From Halichondria panicea (lineage: Eukaryota; Porifera; Demospongiae; Suberitida; Halichondriidae), in the NCBI RefSeq assembly GCF_963675165.1, contig NC_087386.1, positions 4,160,169-4,224,168 on the forward strand: DNA of 64,000 nucleotides, written 5' to 3'. Below, one piece after another: positions 37,301 through 49,956 of the stretch. The number at the start of each line of letters is the position of its first letter. Position 1 is the stretch's first letter. Made by a program: the position numbers and the translations under genes. Under the pieces are notes generated by a model. It did no database searches and was not told where the DNA came from. It worked only from the letters and a program-made list of their open reading frames with translations.

Positions 37301-37869
37301 TGGAGCATATCTCTATATCGAGCATTGTTCATAATGTTCTCTGGAGTTATAAAAACTAACTGCACTACTCCATCGAGCACTCTCTTTGTTGCTTCTTGGT
37401 CAAGTTGTGCCTCTCCTACAAATTCTGCTTTCAAACCGCTCCGAGTAAATTTAGAACTTTGATCAACCATGAGAGACGACAAAGGGCTGATACACAAAAC
37501 AATACTTCCAGACAAATCTGCATGTGGAACGTTATAATGTAATCTGTTATAATCGGCATTCATACTATAATGCAAAAAATTAATCTGCATTCATTACTTA
37601 GATCTATTACCTTTCAGTTTGTCAAATACAAGTGGCAGAACGGCATATATGATAGATTTTCCATATCCAGTAGGGAGTGATACAAATATGTCATGGCCTT
37701 CAACAAACTTGAGGACAGCTTCCAACTGTTTATCTTTGAGACTTTCTATTCCTAGTTGTCGGGTACTGTCAGATATAGCTGCAGCTACTCTCTTCTCCAT
37801 CTCTATTTCTTCACGCAAACACATGCACACCCCCGTAGTATTGTTGTGTTTGCGGTTACCGCAATGCAT
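34273..37869 (-). pseudogene. RecQ-like SF2 helicase fused to a P-loop ATPase-like region, disrupted
   Basis: Helicase part: exon 37869-37611 has motif 0 region LKDKQLEAVLKF and Walker A LPTGYGKS. Exon 37517 to about 36430 has LCISPLSSLM (Ia), VDEAHC (II), MALTATAT (III), ATSAFGLGID (V) and QETGRAGRDG (VI). An in-frame TAA at 36858-36856 cuts it between motifs III and V. A later exon (from 36355) has an in-frame TGA at 36204-36202. Then comes an ATPase-like block (36055-35715) with GPSETGKST, followed by YVKGSNAFFLERSSLPYAID, a frameshift near 35130, and exons to 34273 ending in acidic repeats. The fused architecture with Walker A in both halves is uncommon. Several lesions make an inactive multi-copy relative most likely. 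The 5' end lies about 110 bp from a TAGCCTCG transposon terminus. Confidence 0.75.
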
Positions 37870-37924
37870 GCCGCAATCATGTCGTAACTAACCACTCGCT
37901 GACTCAGCTAGAACGAGTGCTACA

Positions 37925-37977
37925 TTGGAACTTGACCAGGCGTTCTTTCAGATAACGAACGGCTGGTCTCGAGGCTA
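37925..37977 (-). mobile_element. Solitary TAGCCTCG-type terminus upstream of the RecQ-like gene
   Basis: Read on the minus strand: TAGCCTCGAGACCAGCCGTT, then a hairpin partner GAACGCCTGGT. This is the same tip and subterminal hairpin layout as at 7978, 42620, 57673 and 61630. The matching far end was not found between 30 and 34.3 kb. It directly abuts the MITE starting at 37978. Confidence 0.6.
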
Positions 37978-38433
37978 TACCGTATAGCAGGTATATTTCG
38001 AGGGTATAAATGTTCGCGGTGTTCGCGGATTGAGCCTGTACTGTGAAAATTTATACCCACAAAAATTAGGCGTGTTCAGTATCATTGACCACACCTATCG
38101 ACAATAAGAGAAAAGAAAAAAGGAATCAAGAGACAAGGACGCCGGTATAGCCAGCTAGCTTGCTCTACGTCTACGCCCAGATTGTTATGTACTGGTGGTA
38201 TCCCCTGACATGGCCTGCACAGCAAATTAACATTCTGCTACAGGTGGACCGATTCTATTATTTTATACAGGCTAGGCCTGGATTTGAGGCTAACGGTGTG
38301 GAGGTTACTGCATGTTGATGTGCGCATGTGCCAAAAGGCTGGAAATTAGATCAGGAAAAGAAAATCTGCGAAATCCTTTGTAGAGGTCCATCTGCAAAAA
38401 TTTATACCCTCGAAATATACCCGCTATACGGTA
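37978..38433. mobile_element. CCGTATAGC-type MITE with TA flanks
   Basis: TACCGTATAGCAGGTATATT at the left is mirrored over about 33 bp at the right end (...TATACCCGCTATACGGTA). 456 bp, non-coding. Confidence 0.75.
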
Positions 38434-38869
38434 CCTCGCTTGCGCATGCGCACCGAGGCATAATAACCCTAGTTTGCTAGCAAAACTTGTTCCACCGAGT
38501 GTTGCTACTCTACTTAGTAGTTAGCTCTGCACTAGAACGCTAGCTATTGGTACATGGTAGCTGCAAGATTAAGGGTGAGAAGAGAGCTGCCATTAATTTT
38601 AGTCTTTTGGCATAGATTGTTAACAACAATCATGGTCGATCATTACCCACTGTTTGAGTTTCCTGATTGCATGCAGCAAAATTAAAAATGTTCATCATGA
38701 TAATTATAATCAATGTGTGTATAAAAGCTAGCTATTAGTAGTTTTATGTTATGTAGTTTTGGCACCTCCACCGAGGCATCAGCACCCGCGTTACGTGCTT
38801 TCATTTGTTTAGTGATAGTGGCTGTTGCTTAGTCGACCTTTAGAGCTAGAATCTCTTTACTTTTTAGAA

Positions 38870-39076
38870 TACTGTATAGCGGGTAAGTTTTGTTGGGTAA
38901 AAAATTCGTTCAACTCGAGAAACGGTGGTTTTCGTGAGTAAAAATTTCGTTTAGTCTCGTTGTCTGCATTGCATTCCTACGATCCGGTAAGCCACGCCTA
39001 CGTTAAAATTTGGAGGTCAGCTTGCTCACGAAAATAACGAATATTTTACCCCACGAAAATTACCCGCTATACGGTA
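38870..39076. mobile_element. CCGTATAGC-type MITE, short form
   Basis: Starts TACTGTATAGCGGGTAAG, ends TTACCCGCTATACGGTA. The inner arms carry GGTAAAAAATTCG / CGAATATTTTACC. 207 bp. Near-identical in layout to 58290-58505. Confidence 0.75.
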
Positions 39077-39679
39077 ATCAACATTAAAAGTGATCAATTT
39101 CATCATTTCTATGTATATACAGAGCCTAGAGCACATTGTATGGCAGCAAGACAAGTAATGAGCATGCTGACTATAAATAATAATAATCCTTTGTAGTTTT
39201 AGCCACACCCTATAACGCGGGAGTGTTTCACGCACAATTTTCGTTTCCAGTCCCTCTTACTGTTCTATCCATGATTTTATCCACTATTAGTGGTGAAACA
39301 AATCTCAGTACAAGCTATATCTCAGCATTACCTGTTAGGAGTCCTTGATCTTCCCTGAGGTACGTTTCCTTGTATGTATAGCATGAGGATATGAAGTAAT
39401 GTTTCGCTGATAAGCATCCCCCGCTGTACTGGTACATACCTCGATCAAAAAGTAATGCATGCATCCCCTGCAGGCCGTGACAATTAAGAGTCATAATGTT
39501 GACGGAAGATGTGTTCTACAAAGAAGCTGAACACTTACACTGGAACACTTACACTGAATGCTTATAACTGTACAAGTCACTCTCCAGTGTTTGGAGGAAT
39601 GTGTTAAACAAATTTATTCATTGCCGACCACAAAGATCTGGAGAGCGAGAGAGTATAATACCGTAGGATTTAATCATTA

Positions 39680-40190
39680 TGATGTGCTATTAGTGATGGA
39701 GAGTGGAGAGCTCTCTGAAGTACGTATATGGCCACCTCAACATACCAGCCATTTGGTTTGCTAAGCTATAGACGTTTACTGCTCAAACTCGCTATTCTGT
39801 ATACTGGCTGCCCCAAACTAGGAAATTTTATACGTTTATTACGGCCGGGTATGACGTTTTAGGTGTGGTGTGGCAGAAAAAGAACAGAATGATTCATTAC
39901 CGTATAGCAGGTAATTTTTGTGGACCTTGTAGTATAGTTATAGTTAAGAGTGCAATATGGGATTAATAGCACGAGTACAAGCAATGGCAAGGCTACGCTA
40001 ATCGTGTATGATGAAGTTCTTTGCATTAACATTTCAGCCGCAGTCGTTATTCGAAAACAATCGTTGTCATTGACAGTGTGCAATTACTTGACAGGTAATT
40101 GCATGCTGTCAATGACGACATGCAATTACGTAATACGGAATTAATTGCTGTACACTCTCCAGTCACTAATAGCACATCATACCAAGACAT
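39680..40190. repeat. Inverted repeat pair with solitary CCGTATAGC end inside
   Basis: ATGATGTGCTATTAGTGATG (about 39680) is mirrored by CACTAATAGCACATCAT (about 40155). Inside are a single ACCGTATAGCAGGTAATTTT end (39900) and a half copy of the 14355 palindrome. Probably a degraded MITE with later insertions. The surrounding 38.4-40.6 kb holds no gene. Confidence 0.5.
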
Positions 40191-40631
40191 AATAATAGTA
40201 TAACTAGGAGCATGCAGGGCATGTTTGGGGCGAGCGAGCGAATTGCAATAAATTGTTAACATTTCTGTTAGTAAAGTATGGAATTCAGCACAGTTAATTT
40301 TGGGAAATAGTTAATTCTGGGTAAGGATCATGACGTCCAAAAGAAAATCATTGTGTTGGTAAGGATCATGACGTCCAAAAGAAAATTATTGTGCCAGTCC
40401 TCCTCCATGACATACATACAGATAGACAGACAAAATTGCAACGTTGAAGACTAGGTAGAGACTTGCTTTGCTCGCCCCAATTACAACAGCACTGTGATTG
40501 AACAGATCACAAAAAACATACAACAATAATTATGTGAGACGATAAGCTTCTATTCAATTCTTAGATTCAGTTATACATGTAACAAACAGTCTTAGTGTCA
40601 GTCCGCTAATCGGAGTGTATACGCAGCTCAG

Positions 40632-43600
40632 TTAGGATGGCAGCTGTGAGTACATTTTGACAAAAGACTCCATGAAAAACGTTTTGGCAGCTGGTCGTTT
40701 GAGCTTGAAGGTGGGAGTTAGCAGACCATTGTCAACAGAGAACAGCTCTGAGAAGAGCACGATGGCCTTTGCCTGTAAGAATGCCGGGGGAAGGGGTGGT
40801 AAAAATAATAATGTAGTTTTTGAAGGATGTGTTTACTCCAAATTTATTCACATGTTAGTCTCGTCCCCACTATATGTATATGTACTGTCGCTATAGCATT
40901 ATACCCATGCAGAATCTGACAGGGAATCGTACTACATAATTATGTCAGTAAAATTGTTTCGTGCTATTCTTGTTAAATATTACTGTCTCAATTGGGTATA
41001 TAGACTGAGTTCTATGATGCTGTTGTACACTCTTCTTGAGTTAGTCGAAAAGACCTTACACTGAAACTAAAACAGAAGGAGCTTCTCATCCACCTCTTAT
41101 TAGGCTCTACACGGAGAAGAGGGGTCACTCCACTGCCATACTATCTAGCTACATGTACATAGATTTCCTGAGTATCGCAGAGGTGGATGAGAGGGTTCTC
41201 TTGCTTTAGCTTCAGTGTGAGATCTTATTGAGAAGAGTATAAACCACAGCTTCTTGAAACTCAGTCTACCTCAGTATTACAAAAGAAGAGTAGCAAACTT
41301 GTTTAAAATACTGATATCGATGCAGCACGACTGCCCGCTACATATGCAATGGCCACCAGGCCGTATTTATTAAGACAAACTGGCACAGGGATGTGGCTAT
41401 ACTCACCTGTTCAAAGGACTTGAGACCAGACTCCTTACCAAGGGCAGTGATGTTGTCAAGGATCATCTTCTTTACATCCTACAGAAGAAAGTAGTAGTTT
41501 TACGTGTAAGAAGCATTCACATTACACATTACATTGCACATGAATATACATGCATGTATTTGTATGGAACATGCTTAAGTAAGAAACTAGAAGCAAGAAG
41601 CAGCCAAAACAAGAATACCGTATATGTTTGATCAGAGGCCGCGGCTACTGGCAGAGGAGGCTACAATTCGAGAGAGGCCATTGTTCAAGAGAGGCGTTTA
41701 TTAGCCCCAGTTAATTATTATGCCATCAAAAGTTATTTTACCTGCACAAACTCGAACTCTACCATTAGAAAGTCTTTCAAAAGCACTATAATATTATAAC
41801 AAGCTAGCTACTACCGTAGATACTAGTATTAACATGGCTGCCACGTGCAGAGAGATAGCCTCAACGTTCACTGAGGCTATTGAGCTTCTATTAAACTGAA
41901 AACGGGCTGTATGAAGACTGAGTGTGGCCTCTGATCAAGCAGTATACGGTAACTGTAATGTAAACACCAAGACAACCTGCAATTAAAATTTATGGCTATT
42001 ACTTAATCTTATTAGTACGTGTACATAAAGTCAGAGAGAGCACCTCTTTCTTGCAGAGCTCCTCAAAGGATCCCTCTATGCTTTTGTCACTAGCCCACTT
42101 CATCAGCACCACCTCATCAGGCACAATGATGGCCACACACGCAGACTTGAGACTGTCTCCATAGTGATAGGCTTGGGCAACAAGCGTCGAGCGACTGTAA
42201 ATAATCTCCACCTTCTCAGGAGCCACATATTCACCCTATACAGTCACACAGTGTACATTATCAACACAATTCAACGGGAAGCATATCTGATAATTATGAC
42301 AAACTGGTCCACGCCAAACCCCTCTACAATGTACATTGTACATTCTCCCACATACAACAGTCCACTAAGATCAACGTTCACTAAGATCAACGTTCACCAG
42401 TAACGGGGCGGGCACCATAAAACTTTAAGGTTACGATGCAGTGTTCGCCCACACAGTAATTATCTAGTAAATCAAGCTTGTCTTGACTGTATACAATAGT
42501 CGTTATTTTATGCATGCTCTTTGCCAGTAAGGCAATTATCTATTAAACGAGAAAAGGGGCAGGGCGGCTCGAAACAATTTCTTCAAAACAAACAGTCATC
42601 GAGTTAGCTCGTGTAGAAGTAGCCTCGATCCCAGGCCGCTCTTCCTCGAAGAGAGGGCCTGGTATCGACTGTTTGCGCAAGTGGGTAATTCGGATACCAT
42701 TGTATTTGCTCAGAAAAACAATGACGTCACAACGAACGGAAGTGGATTGAAGAAAGTGGATAGAAGTGTGATTGTGAAGGTTTCTAGCCCGTGTGATAGC
42801 ATTCTAATAGCTACCCTTAGCCTACTATGTTAACAAAGGACTCATAGCCTGCAACAGTGTGGATAACAATCCTCTGAACGGAGGGGAAGGCTGACAATAG
42901 CCTATATGGATAGGCCGCGCCCATCTGACACTAACCTGGTGAAAGTCGACTCTATCAGAAAGAAATTGCTGCTGTAACCAATACAGCTCTGTCTCTAGCT
43001 AGCTAGCTAGCTATATAGCTCTGTGTCTGACTTTATGAAGAGTATTCTTTGTCTGTATATGTTATTCAGGATATAATTCGGGTAAAAATTCAGTTTAATG
43101 GGAAACATTACGGGAATATTATCCAATAATTTTGCGCATGCGCAAGCAGTCAGTAGCAGGCCTCCTTATTGAGGCCTTGTGAAGGAGGCTAGTGTAGAAG
43201 TAGAAAAATATGGCCGACTAGCTAGTAAACTATGGTATTTTCCTTCAGTTTGTAGATAGATAGGAGCAAGAACTCTTTGAGTTGCCCTCAGGAATATCGT
43301 AAACTGCTGGTAGGTCACTGTTTAGTTCTTGTAGAGTCTTTCTTTGTCTAATATTTGACGACTAAAACCGGCAATGACCTCACGATATTTGTGGTAAATT
43401 TTTTGCCATCTAGTTAGCGTACTGATAGCTAGCAAGCAAGCGCTGTTATAGTTACTTATGAGTAGTGCAACAGTATAGACACATAAACTAATAGAAACAG
43501 TCTTTCTTTCTCACAAAAACAAAAAATAAAAACTCATGAACAATTCATGAGCAAACACTGCATCGTAACCTTAAGTTTCTCGCTAGTCTACAGCAACCGT

Positions 43601-46486
43601 ACATGTAGCGTTGTCCTCAGAAATAATAAATGTACATGTACTTACATGTACAGTGTAGGATGTGACAAACCGTACATATACAACGTCAAGAGCAGATGAA
43701 CTGTTAGTAACAGCAATTTCCTGCTCCTGCGTCATCACTTGATAGTAATCAGTACTGATTAGTTATGTTAGCAACACTTCCCAGAAACCGCATGCTGTGA
43801 TTGCACAGTTCAGTGCTACAAAAGTTTTTTTAACAGCACTCATTAATTGAATAGTGACGAAAGTGATGACGGCATGTCAAGGCAAATGCGGTTCCATGAT
43901 TACTACAGCAGTTCAACACTCTTACTCTTATCTACTCTTGACAACGTACATCAGTCACACATTCAAACAACAGTTTAACATACAGTTTGTACACACACTT
44001 GATACTAACCTGAGACAACTTGAAAATGTGCTTCTTCCTGTCAATAATTTTGAGACAGCCATTTTGGAGCCATCGTCCAACGTCCCCGGTGTGAAGCCAG
44101 CCGTCTTTGTCAATGGCCTCAGCCGTCTTGTCTGGGTCCTTTAAGTAGCCCTGGAACACGTTCGGGCCAAATATACACACCTACGGGAGGGCACAAGAAT
44201 CGAGCAACAAGACGAAAAATGTGCAAGTGCACGTACTGCAGTAACAATGTATACATGTATGAATGGATTATTATTGTAAAATCAACATCATTATATACAT
44301 TCAGTTCAGAAGATGTGCTTATAAATGGGTTCTACGGGCGTGAATACAAGTACTTAGTATTCAAATGTGCTACATAATTATTATTGTGAATACTAAGAAG
44401 CATCACCTCTCCCTCTCCATTAGAGGCAAAGTAGTTCATGTCCTTGATATCAACAAGCTTGATTCTATTACATGGCATGGGTGGTCCGACATGCCCTGTA
44501 GAGACATCTCCCGGGAGAGTGAGAGAGCACCCAGCAGTGCACTCAGTCTGACCATAACCCTCAAATACCTTAATTATCGGGAAAGCAAGTTTTGTAAAAA
44601 AGAAGAACATTGATTTACAAAATGCGTGTACATGCACATAATGGAGCTTATATTCAACAGCTACAAGTATACGTACATGTACATGTATGTACATACAGAA
44701 TGCGTTTTGAAAGTGGACAATCCAAAAAAAAAAAATTAACACAAAGTCCAGTTGCAGTCATTAGCTTACAGATAGGAACATGTATACATAAAGAATGCCT
44801 TGAACATGTGCACATGGCGCTGTATCAAGGCAACAATACTACAATGTATGCGCATGCATACACTGACCTGACAGCCGACAGCGATTCTGAGAAAGTCCAA
44901 CACCTTCCCAGAGATGGGGGCGGATCCTGTGAGAATAAATCTCACCCTCCCTCCTAGCAGAGTCTGGACCTTCTTGAACACCAGGTAGTCCCAGATGGAG
45001 TCCTGACGGACTATGCCCCTGGATGGGTGTGTGTGTGTACATATAAACCCAGAAAAGTATATCAACATACTGGCTGATATCTGCATGCATGTCTAGACCA
45101 GCACTGAATATGTTATTTTTATTATGTATGTACTGTAGTAATAAAAGCATGTGAGTTTCTTACCTCTTTAGTTCCGCATTCTTGGAAGCAAGTGCCTTCT
45201 CGAACAGCCACTTCTTGATAGGGGAAGCAGACGCTCCAGCAACCACCTATGAACAGATAATCACAAGTCCGCATCAACCATTGTGTTCACAATTTCCATA
45301 TAAAGCAATTTGAACTCCTTGTCCTAGCACATGTGTTATCATAATGCCACAAATCTACATGCATAATTGTATACAGTAGAACCTCGATTATCCGGACACC
45401 TTGGTTCCAGAAGCAGGCCAGATAAGTGAAATGCCGGATAATCGAATAGATAAACCACGCCTTGATCCACCCACTTTATTGATAAACAGCAGTGCCACAT
45501 GGTTGTCTGCGCATGCGCAGAAGATAAGCATGCATGTCTCTATGGTAACAGCTGCAACGCGCATGCGCATTTGAGGGACACGCCCATTTTCTGAATTATT
45601 TAATCTGATTAAAAAGAAAACTGCCAAGCCGGATAATCGAGGTTCCGGATAATGGAGGGCCGGATAATGGAGGTTCTACTGTACATTGTGTATATACATG
45701 TACTTAAACATGAAGAAAGCAAGCTCGATCAACATGAATAACACATACCTTACGGCACACACACACACACACACATTTATGGTAGAACAGTGTATACACA
45801 CCTTATCGTAGACCCTGTTGAGGAGTCTGGGTACGGAGGCAAAAAGAGTTGGTTTGAGAGCTTGCATGTCCTCAATGAGCAGCTTGACATCTCCCTGGAA
45901 GAACCCCACCTTGGCTCCACACATGAACACCATTGCCTGGCAAGGACAAAGTTTAGGTCAGTACACTGCCATGCACAACACAACACAGCATACTGCATAT
46001 ACCAAATAGCGCGAATGAGGAAATTATTAGCGAGTTTTTGGCGATCTGACGATACGATAATGTTACATGCATTATTGATCGCATGCTATGTAAGGAGTCA
46101 AACTAAAACATTGATTTTGGCGACCATTCACGAAAATAATTGCCAAATTTCCCTAGACGGTTTCGGAGAGACGGATATTTGGAGAGGGTCCTTTCTTTTC
46201 CGTATTGATAAGGGCCAGCCACTATATCATATACTGTGTTGTTTTTAGTGCAAAGTTTGTTGCATAAAATTAATGTATCACATAATTCAAAGAGGCAATC
46301 ATTACAAAACGGATTTTACCGTAATGACCTTATTGTCATTATGGGGAATGATCGTGAATCTATAAAGAACGATTTCGAAGATCGCCAACAAGTTTCAACT
46401 ATGCCTAGCCTATTATTTTTCAACTACTGTCTCCAGTTAAAGCAGTCCATGAAAGTGTCTAGTTCGCTCAAACCTTTGAGTCCGCA

Positions 46487-46544
<58 letters not shown>

Positions 46545-49500
46545 ACCACACACATGCACACAAACCGACACACATACCAATCACTCTACCCCTGCTGTGC
46601 TCAACGCATGCACGGGGTAAACATACATGTAGTAACACTGACCGAGTTTCAGTTTAAGTCTCTCACCTGTACAACTCGCTCGAACATGTGAGCCAAGGGC
46701 AGGTAGGAGATGTGAGTGTCCTCCTTGTTCATACTGAACAGAGACTCCTGTGAATGAGGTATATTTACCAGTACCTCAAGCATGCACATTGTACATTCAT
46801 ATGTATAAATAAAGCTTTGTTATCGTAAGAGCTTATACTGAACTAACCAATTGAATGTAAGCTCCAGCGATGTTGGACACCAAGTTACCATGAGTTAGAA
46901 TGCCTCCTTTGGGGTCACCTATTTGAGAGGGTAATTGTAGGCGTGCATGTATGTATAATTATATGTAGGAGAAGAAAAGCGATATATACATGTATAAATC
47001 ATTAATTAAGCACTTGTATATACAGCACGTGGCGTACTGGAACAAACAACCAATACTTTTAAGGAACACCATATATGACATATCATGTGCAAGTAACAAG
47101 TAACACAGACACTCTACCTAAAGTGCACAAACACCTGACTGGTAAGTATACACACACACTTAATGCGGATGATTAAAAGAGGCTTCATTATTACCTGTGG
47201 TTCCACTGGTGAAGCAAATAGTGGCCACATTCTCCGGAGTGGGCAGGAACAGGTCCACTGGGTTCTCACGACCAAGCCTCTGTACGAACATGGTATAAAC
47301 GTGAGTATCAGATTATACAATTCCCGTTCTAACGTAGTATGCACATAGTTTGAAGTGTTTTCGTTTTGAAAGTATTCACACTAGCAATTAGGAGCAATAG
47401 ACCAGTTGCGCATTAAGCACAGGTTAATTGGTCAATAATTACTGTGACGTCACGACTGGCCTGCTCTGGAAAGACTTCACTGCAGAGTCAATGTAGGATC
47501 ACAGAAAAGTCAGCGAAGAAGCCTCCTGGCACTGTATGTTCTGGCGCTTTTGATAATTCTAGCTTTCTACTTTAGTGACCCTTTTTCATTGTTCCTGGTA
47601 CGGGATCATAAATACGTAACTCGAATAAAGGCCACGTGTAGCTACTAGCTAGCCATGCAGCCAACATGCAAGTTAGCTTCGAAGCTTTAACATAAAAATC
47701 TGCCACTAAACTTGTTGTGTGAAGGCTATCCATGCTGTAAATGCAGTGCTATGGAATCCAGGTAAACAGACTCAGATATGTCACAAACAGACAAACAAAC
47801 CAAACGGCTACTATAACCCGCTGACCCGGCATGGCCTCAGGTTAATAAAGATAGCTAGTACTAACTCAAATGGCCACTTTAAAGCCATACATTTTCTAAT
47901 TAGCATTCTACACTACAAACACTTTGTAATCAACAACACAAACAGATACCCACAAATAGCCTTCGTTTCTTGGAAAGGTGGCAAAATTACAGTGGCAAAC
48001 CTAACCCTACTACAACCCTACAAAAAACGAAAACCCTCCACCCTCCACAATGCATTCTTGTGACTACACTGACCTCAACCTCCTCCATGGTGTGGATTGT
48101 GATACCCGTTTCATTGGACCTCTGTGTCTCTTCTTCTGTGACCGCACCGTCCAGTTTGATGAGCATCTTCAGAGAGGGCGCCTTCTCAGCCTGATCAAAC
48201 AACAGTGAGACCTTACTAGAGTGACACGCCACCACAGAGATTGTGGCTGGAAGGGAATTGGAAAGTATACATGTATGTATAAAGTGATAAATTTTCTTAC
48301 AGTAGGCAACCAGTTGGTGCTTGGAAGTAGAGGATGGAATTAGGGTTATAATTATAACCTATACATTATGAGCCTAGCACTAAGGTAATTTAAAAGTGCA
48401 CTCACCTTTGTTAATGATGTAGGAGACAGCATCAGGGCCGAGAGTGTCGTAAAGAGGGACCAGAATGCGAGAAAAGCAGTTGGCAGATTGCTCCACGATC
48501 ACCCACTGTTAGAGACACAAGAGGGAATCAGTTGCATACAGTATCACCGTGAGGTAATTTTACATCGTAATTAACAGCTGTATGTACACCTGTGCAAAAA
48601 TATATCATTGCTAGGGCATGTCATTGTTCATAGTACACACACAGTAAAGTCATTATTCATGGTACGTGTGTACACATGCAGTATATCCGAAAGTGAACGT
48701 AAATACGACATGTATACTAAGAACACAGATAAGTAAACGTACACTGGGTGTGTTGAGAGAGTAAATGCCAACATAGGTTTCCTGTCCTGGCTCCACTCCC
48801 AGCTTGGAGAGACCTGCCCCAAAGGCCACTGCTCTGGCCTCCACCTCACTGTACCGCATCCATTGATAGGGTGCCTTAGGTCCAGTACGCCAGCCCAGAC
48901 AATCACTATCGTCTGTTTTAATAATAATGTGTGTACTTTACTTTACTATCTTCATTGTGTGATCACACCATGATATGTGAACTACGACAGTTCCCAGTAA
49001 CAGCAGTCACACAAAGGTCACTGTTCCAAGCTAAGTTACAGAGCATACAATATCTCATCTAGGATTTAAAACCAAGGATAGAGCAAACACTATTAACCAA
49101 TATGTATATATGTATATAATTATAACCGGTACTATAATATATAAAGGCATCTCAGATGTCTAAAGGATAATCATTTTAAACTATCAAAACTGAAATGAAA
49201 AGCTAAAAAATGCACATGAATAGTAGTAAACAAAGAGATACACTTAGACAAAATAGAATCATGATATTAAAAGGCAACGGACATTACTATACTCAAGTAG
49301 CAAGTCTAAGCAGTCACACAATGCATGCACAGGAATGTCAATAATAATACAGGACACAATAGGCACTTACTAGACTCTCTCTTGCCTCGCTGGAAGCACT
49401 CATATAGGGTTCTGGCATCCTCAAACCGATACGAAATCAACTCGTTCTTTTTACAAAAGTGAGAGATTCGAGCATGCTCCCCTCCCTAAATGGGTACAAA

Positions 49501-49956
49501 AAGTGTGCACCAATTTAAAACAGAATGACACAGGTGGGTATAACAATCCTGAATTTCAATATAGGAATACACTCCCGTAACAAGTCAATTCATGGTCACG
49601 ATCACAATACAACCTAGCTGTGTCTCTAACACAAGGTTTAATACTCGTACACGGGGTTTGTATACGAACTATGTTGCCACATTAATACACAAATTAGCGC
49701 TATGACAGGCATCGTTGAGCTAAAGTTAAGATATAGAGTTACTAGCTTAATACAACTGACTCTATATTAAAATTACAGTGAGCTCCAAACTCTGATTGTC
49801 CACTGCAACTGGAGGCTTTACTGGAGCTGGAGCTCGAGAGGACAGGTACCAAGCAGTGCCCACAGCAATAGCGGCCAGTCCTGCTATAGTGGCAGGGTCA
49901 GAGAGAAACCCAACCAGAGCTGCGCTTGTGTTGCTGCTGCTGCTAGACTCAGACAT
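40632..49956 (-). CDS. ACSL: Long-chain acyl-CoA synthetase, complete (16 exons, 693 aa)
   Basis: Activates long-chain fatty acids to acyl-CoA via an acyl-AMP. Exons (minus): 49956-49777, 49485-49371, 48912-48743, 48505-48406, 48246-48074, 47279-47195, 46918-46848, 46747-46667, 45936-45802, 45246-45164, 45018-44868, 44568-44407, 44180-44010, 42235-42044, 41478-41407, 40772-40632; every junction keeps frame. Residues about 20-43 form one membrane segment (PATIAGLAAIAVGTAWYLS), as in membrane-anchored ACSLs. TSGTTG at about 270-275 continues across the exon 6/7 junction as DPKGG (P-loop). GYGQTE at about 452-457, GWLHTGD at 529-535, DRKKHIFKLSQGEYVAPEK around 549-569 (fatty acyl-AMP signature and hinge). 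Length equals animal ACSL1/5/6 (about 700). Exon 14's donor GTGCTC is weak. Introns carry several MITEs. Confidence 0.96.
41616..41951. mobile_element. TA-flanked MITE in ACSL intron
   Basis: CCGTATATGTTTGATCAGAG and CTCTGATCAAGCAGTATACGG are inverted ends with TA on both sides. Non-coding. Confidence 0.7.
42429..43570. mobile_element. TTAA-flanked DNA transposon, with a nested insertion
   Basis: GGTTACGATGCAGTGTTCGC and GCAAACACTGCATCGTAACC are inverted and directly flanked by TTAA (42425-42428, 43571-43574). Same family as 7089-7699. It contains the TAGCCTCG element at 42620-43191; without that it would be about 560 bp. In the ACSL intron between exons 13 and 14. Confidence 0.8.
42620..43191. 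mobile_element. TAGCCTCG-type TIR element nested in a TTAA element
   Basis: Starts TAGCCTCGATCCCAGGCCG and ends with a shortened GAAGGAGGCTA tip. The 9-bp target duplication is GTGTAGAAG (42611-42619, 43192-43200). The subterminal hairpin GGCCGCTCT...AGAGGGCC is present. Non-coding. Confidence 0.8.
45374..45681. mobile_element. Pogo/Tigger-like MITE in ACSL intron
   Basis: CAGTAGAACCTCGATTATCC at the left, GGTTCTACTG at the right, TA on both sides. The GGATAATCGAGGTTC segment is repeated near the right end. No transposase; 308 bp. Confidence 0.8.
46486..46560. repeat. (GCAC)n(CA)n microsatellite
   Basis: CGCACGCACGCACG followed by about 15 CA units in an ACSL intron. A shorter (CA)n lies at about 45755-45775. 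Confidence 0.9.
47568..47830 (+). repeat. Dispersed repeat, copy 3 of 3
   Basis: Same-strand relative of 1-270 (GCCAACATGCAAGTTAGC, AAAATCTGCCACTAAAC, GGCTATCCATGCTGTAAATG). Located in the ACSL intron between exons 5 and 6. Confidence 0.6.
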
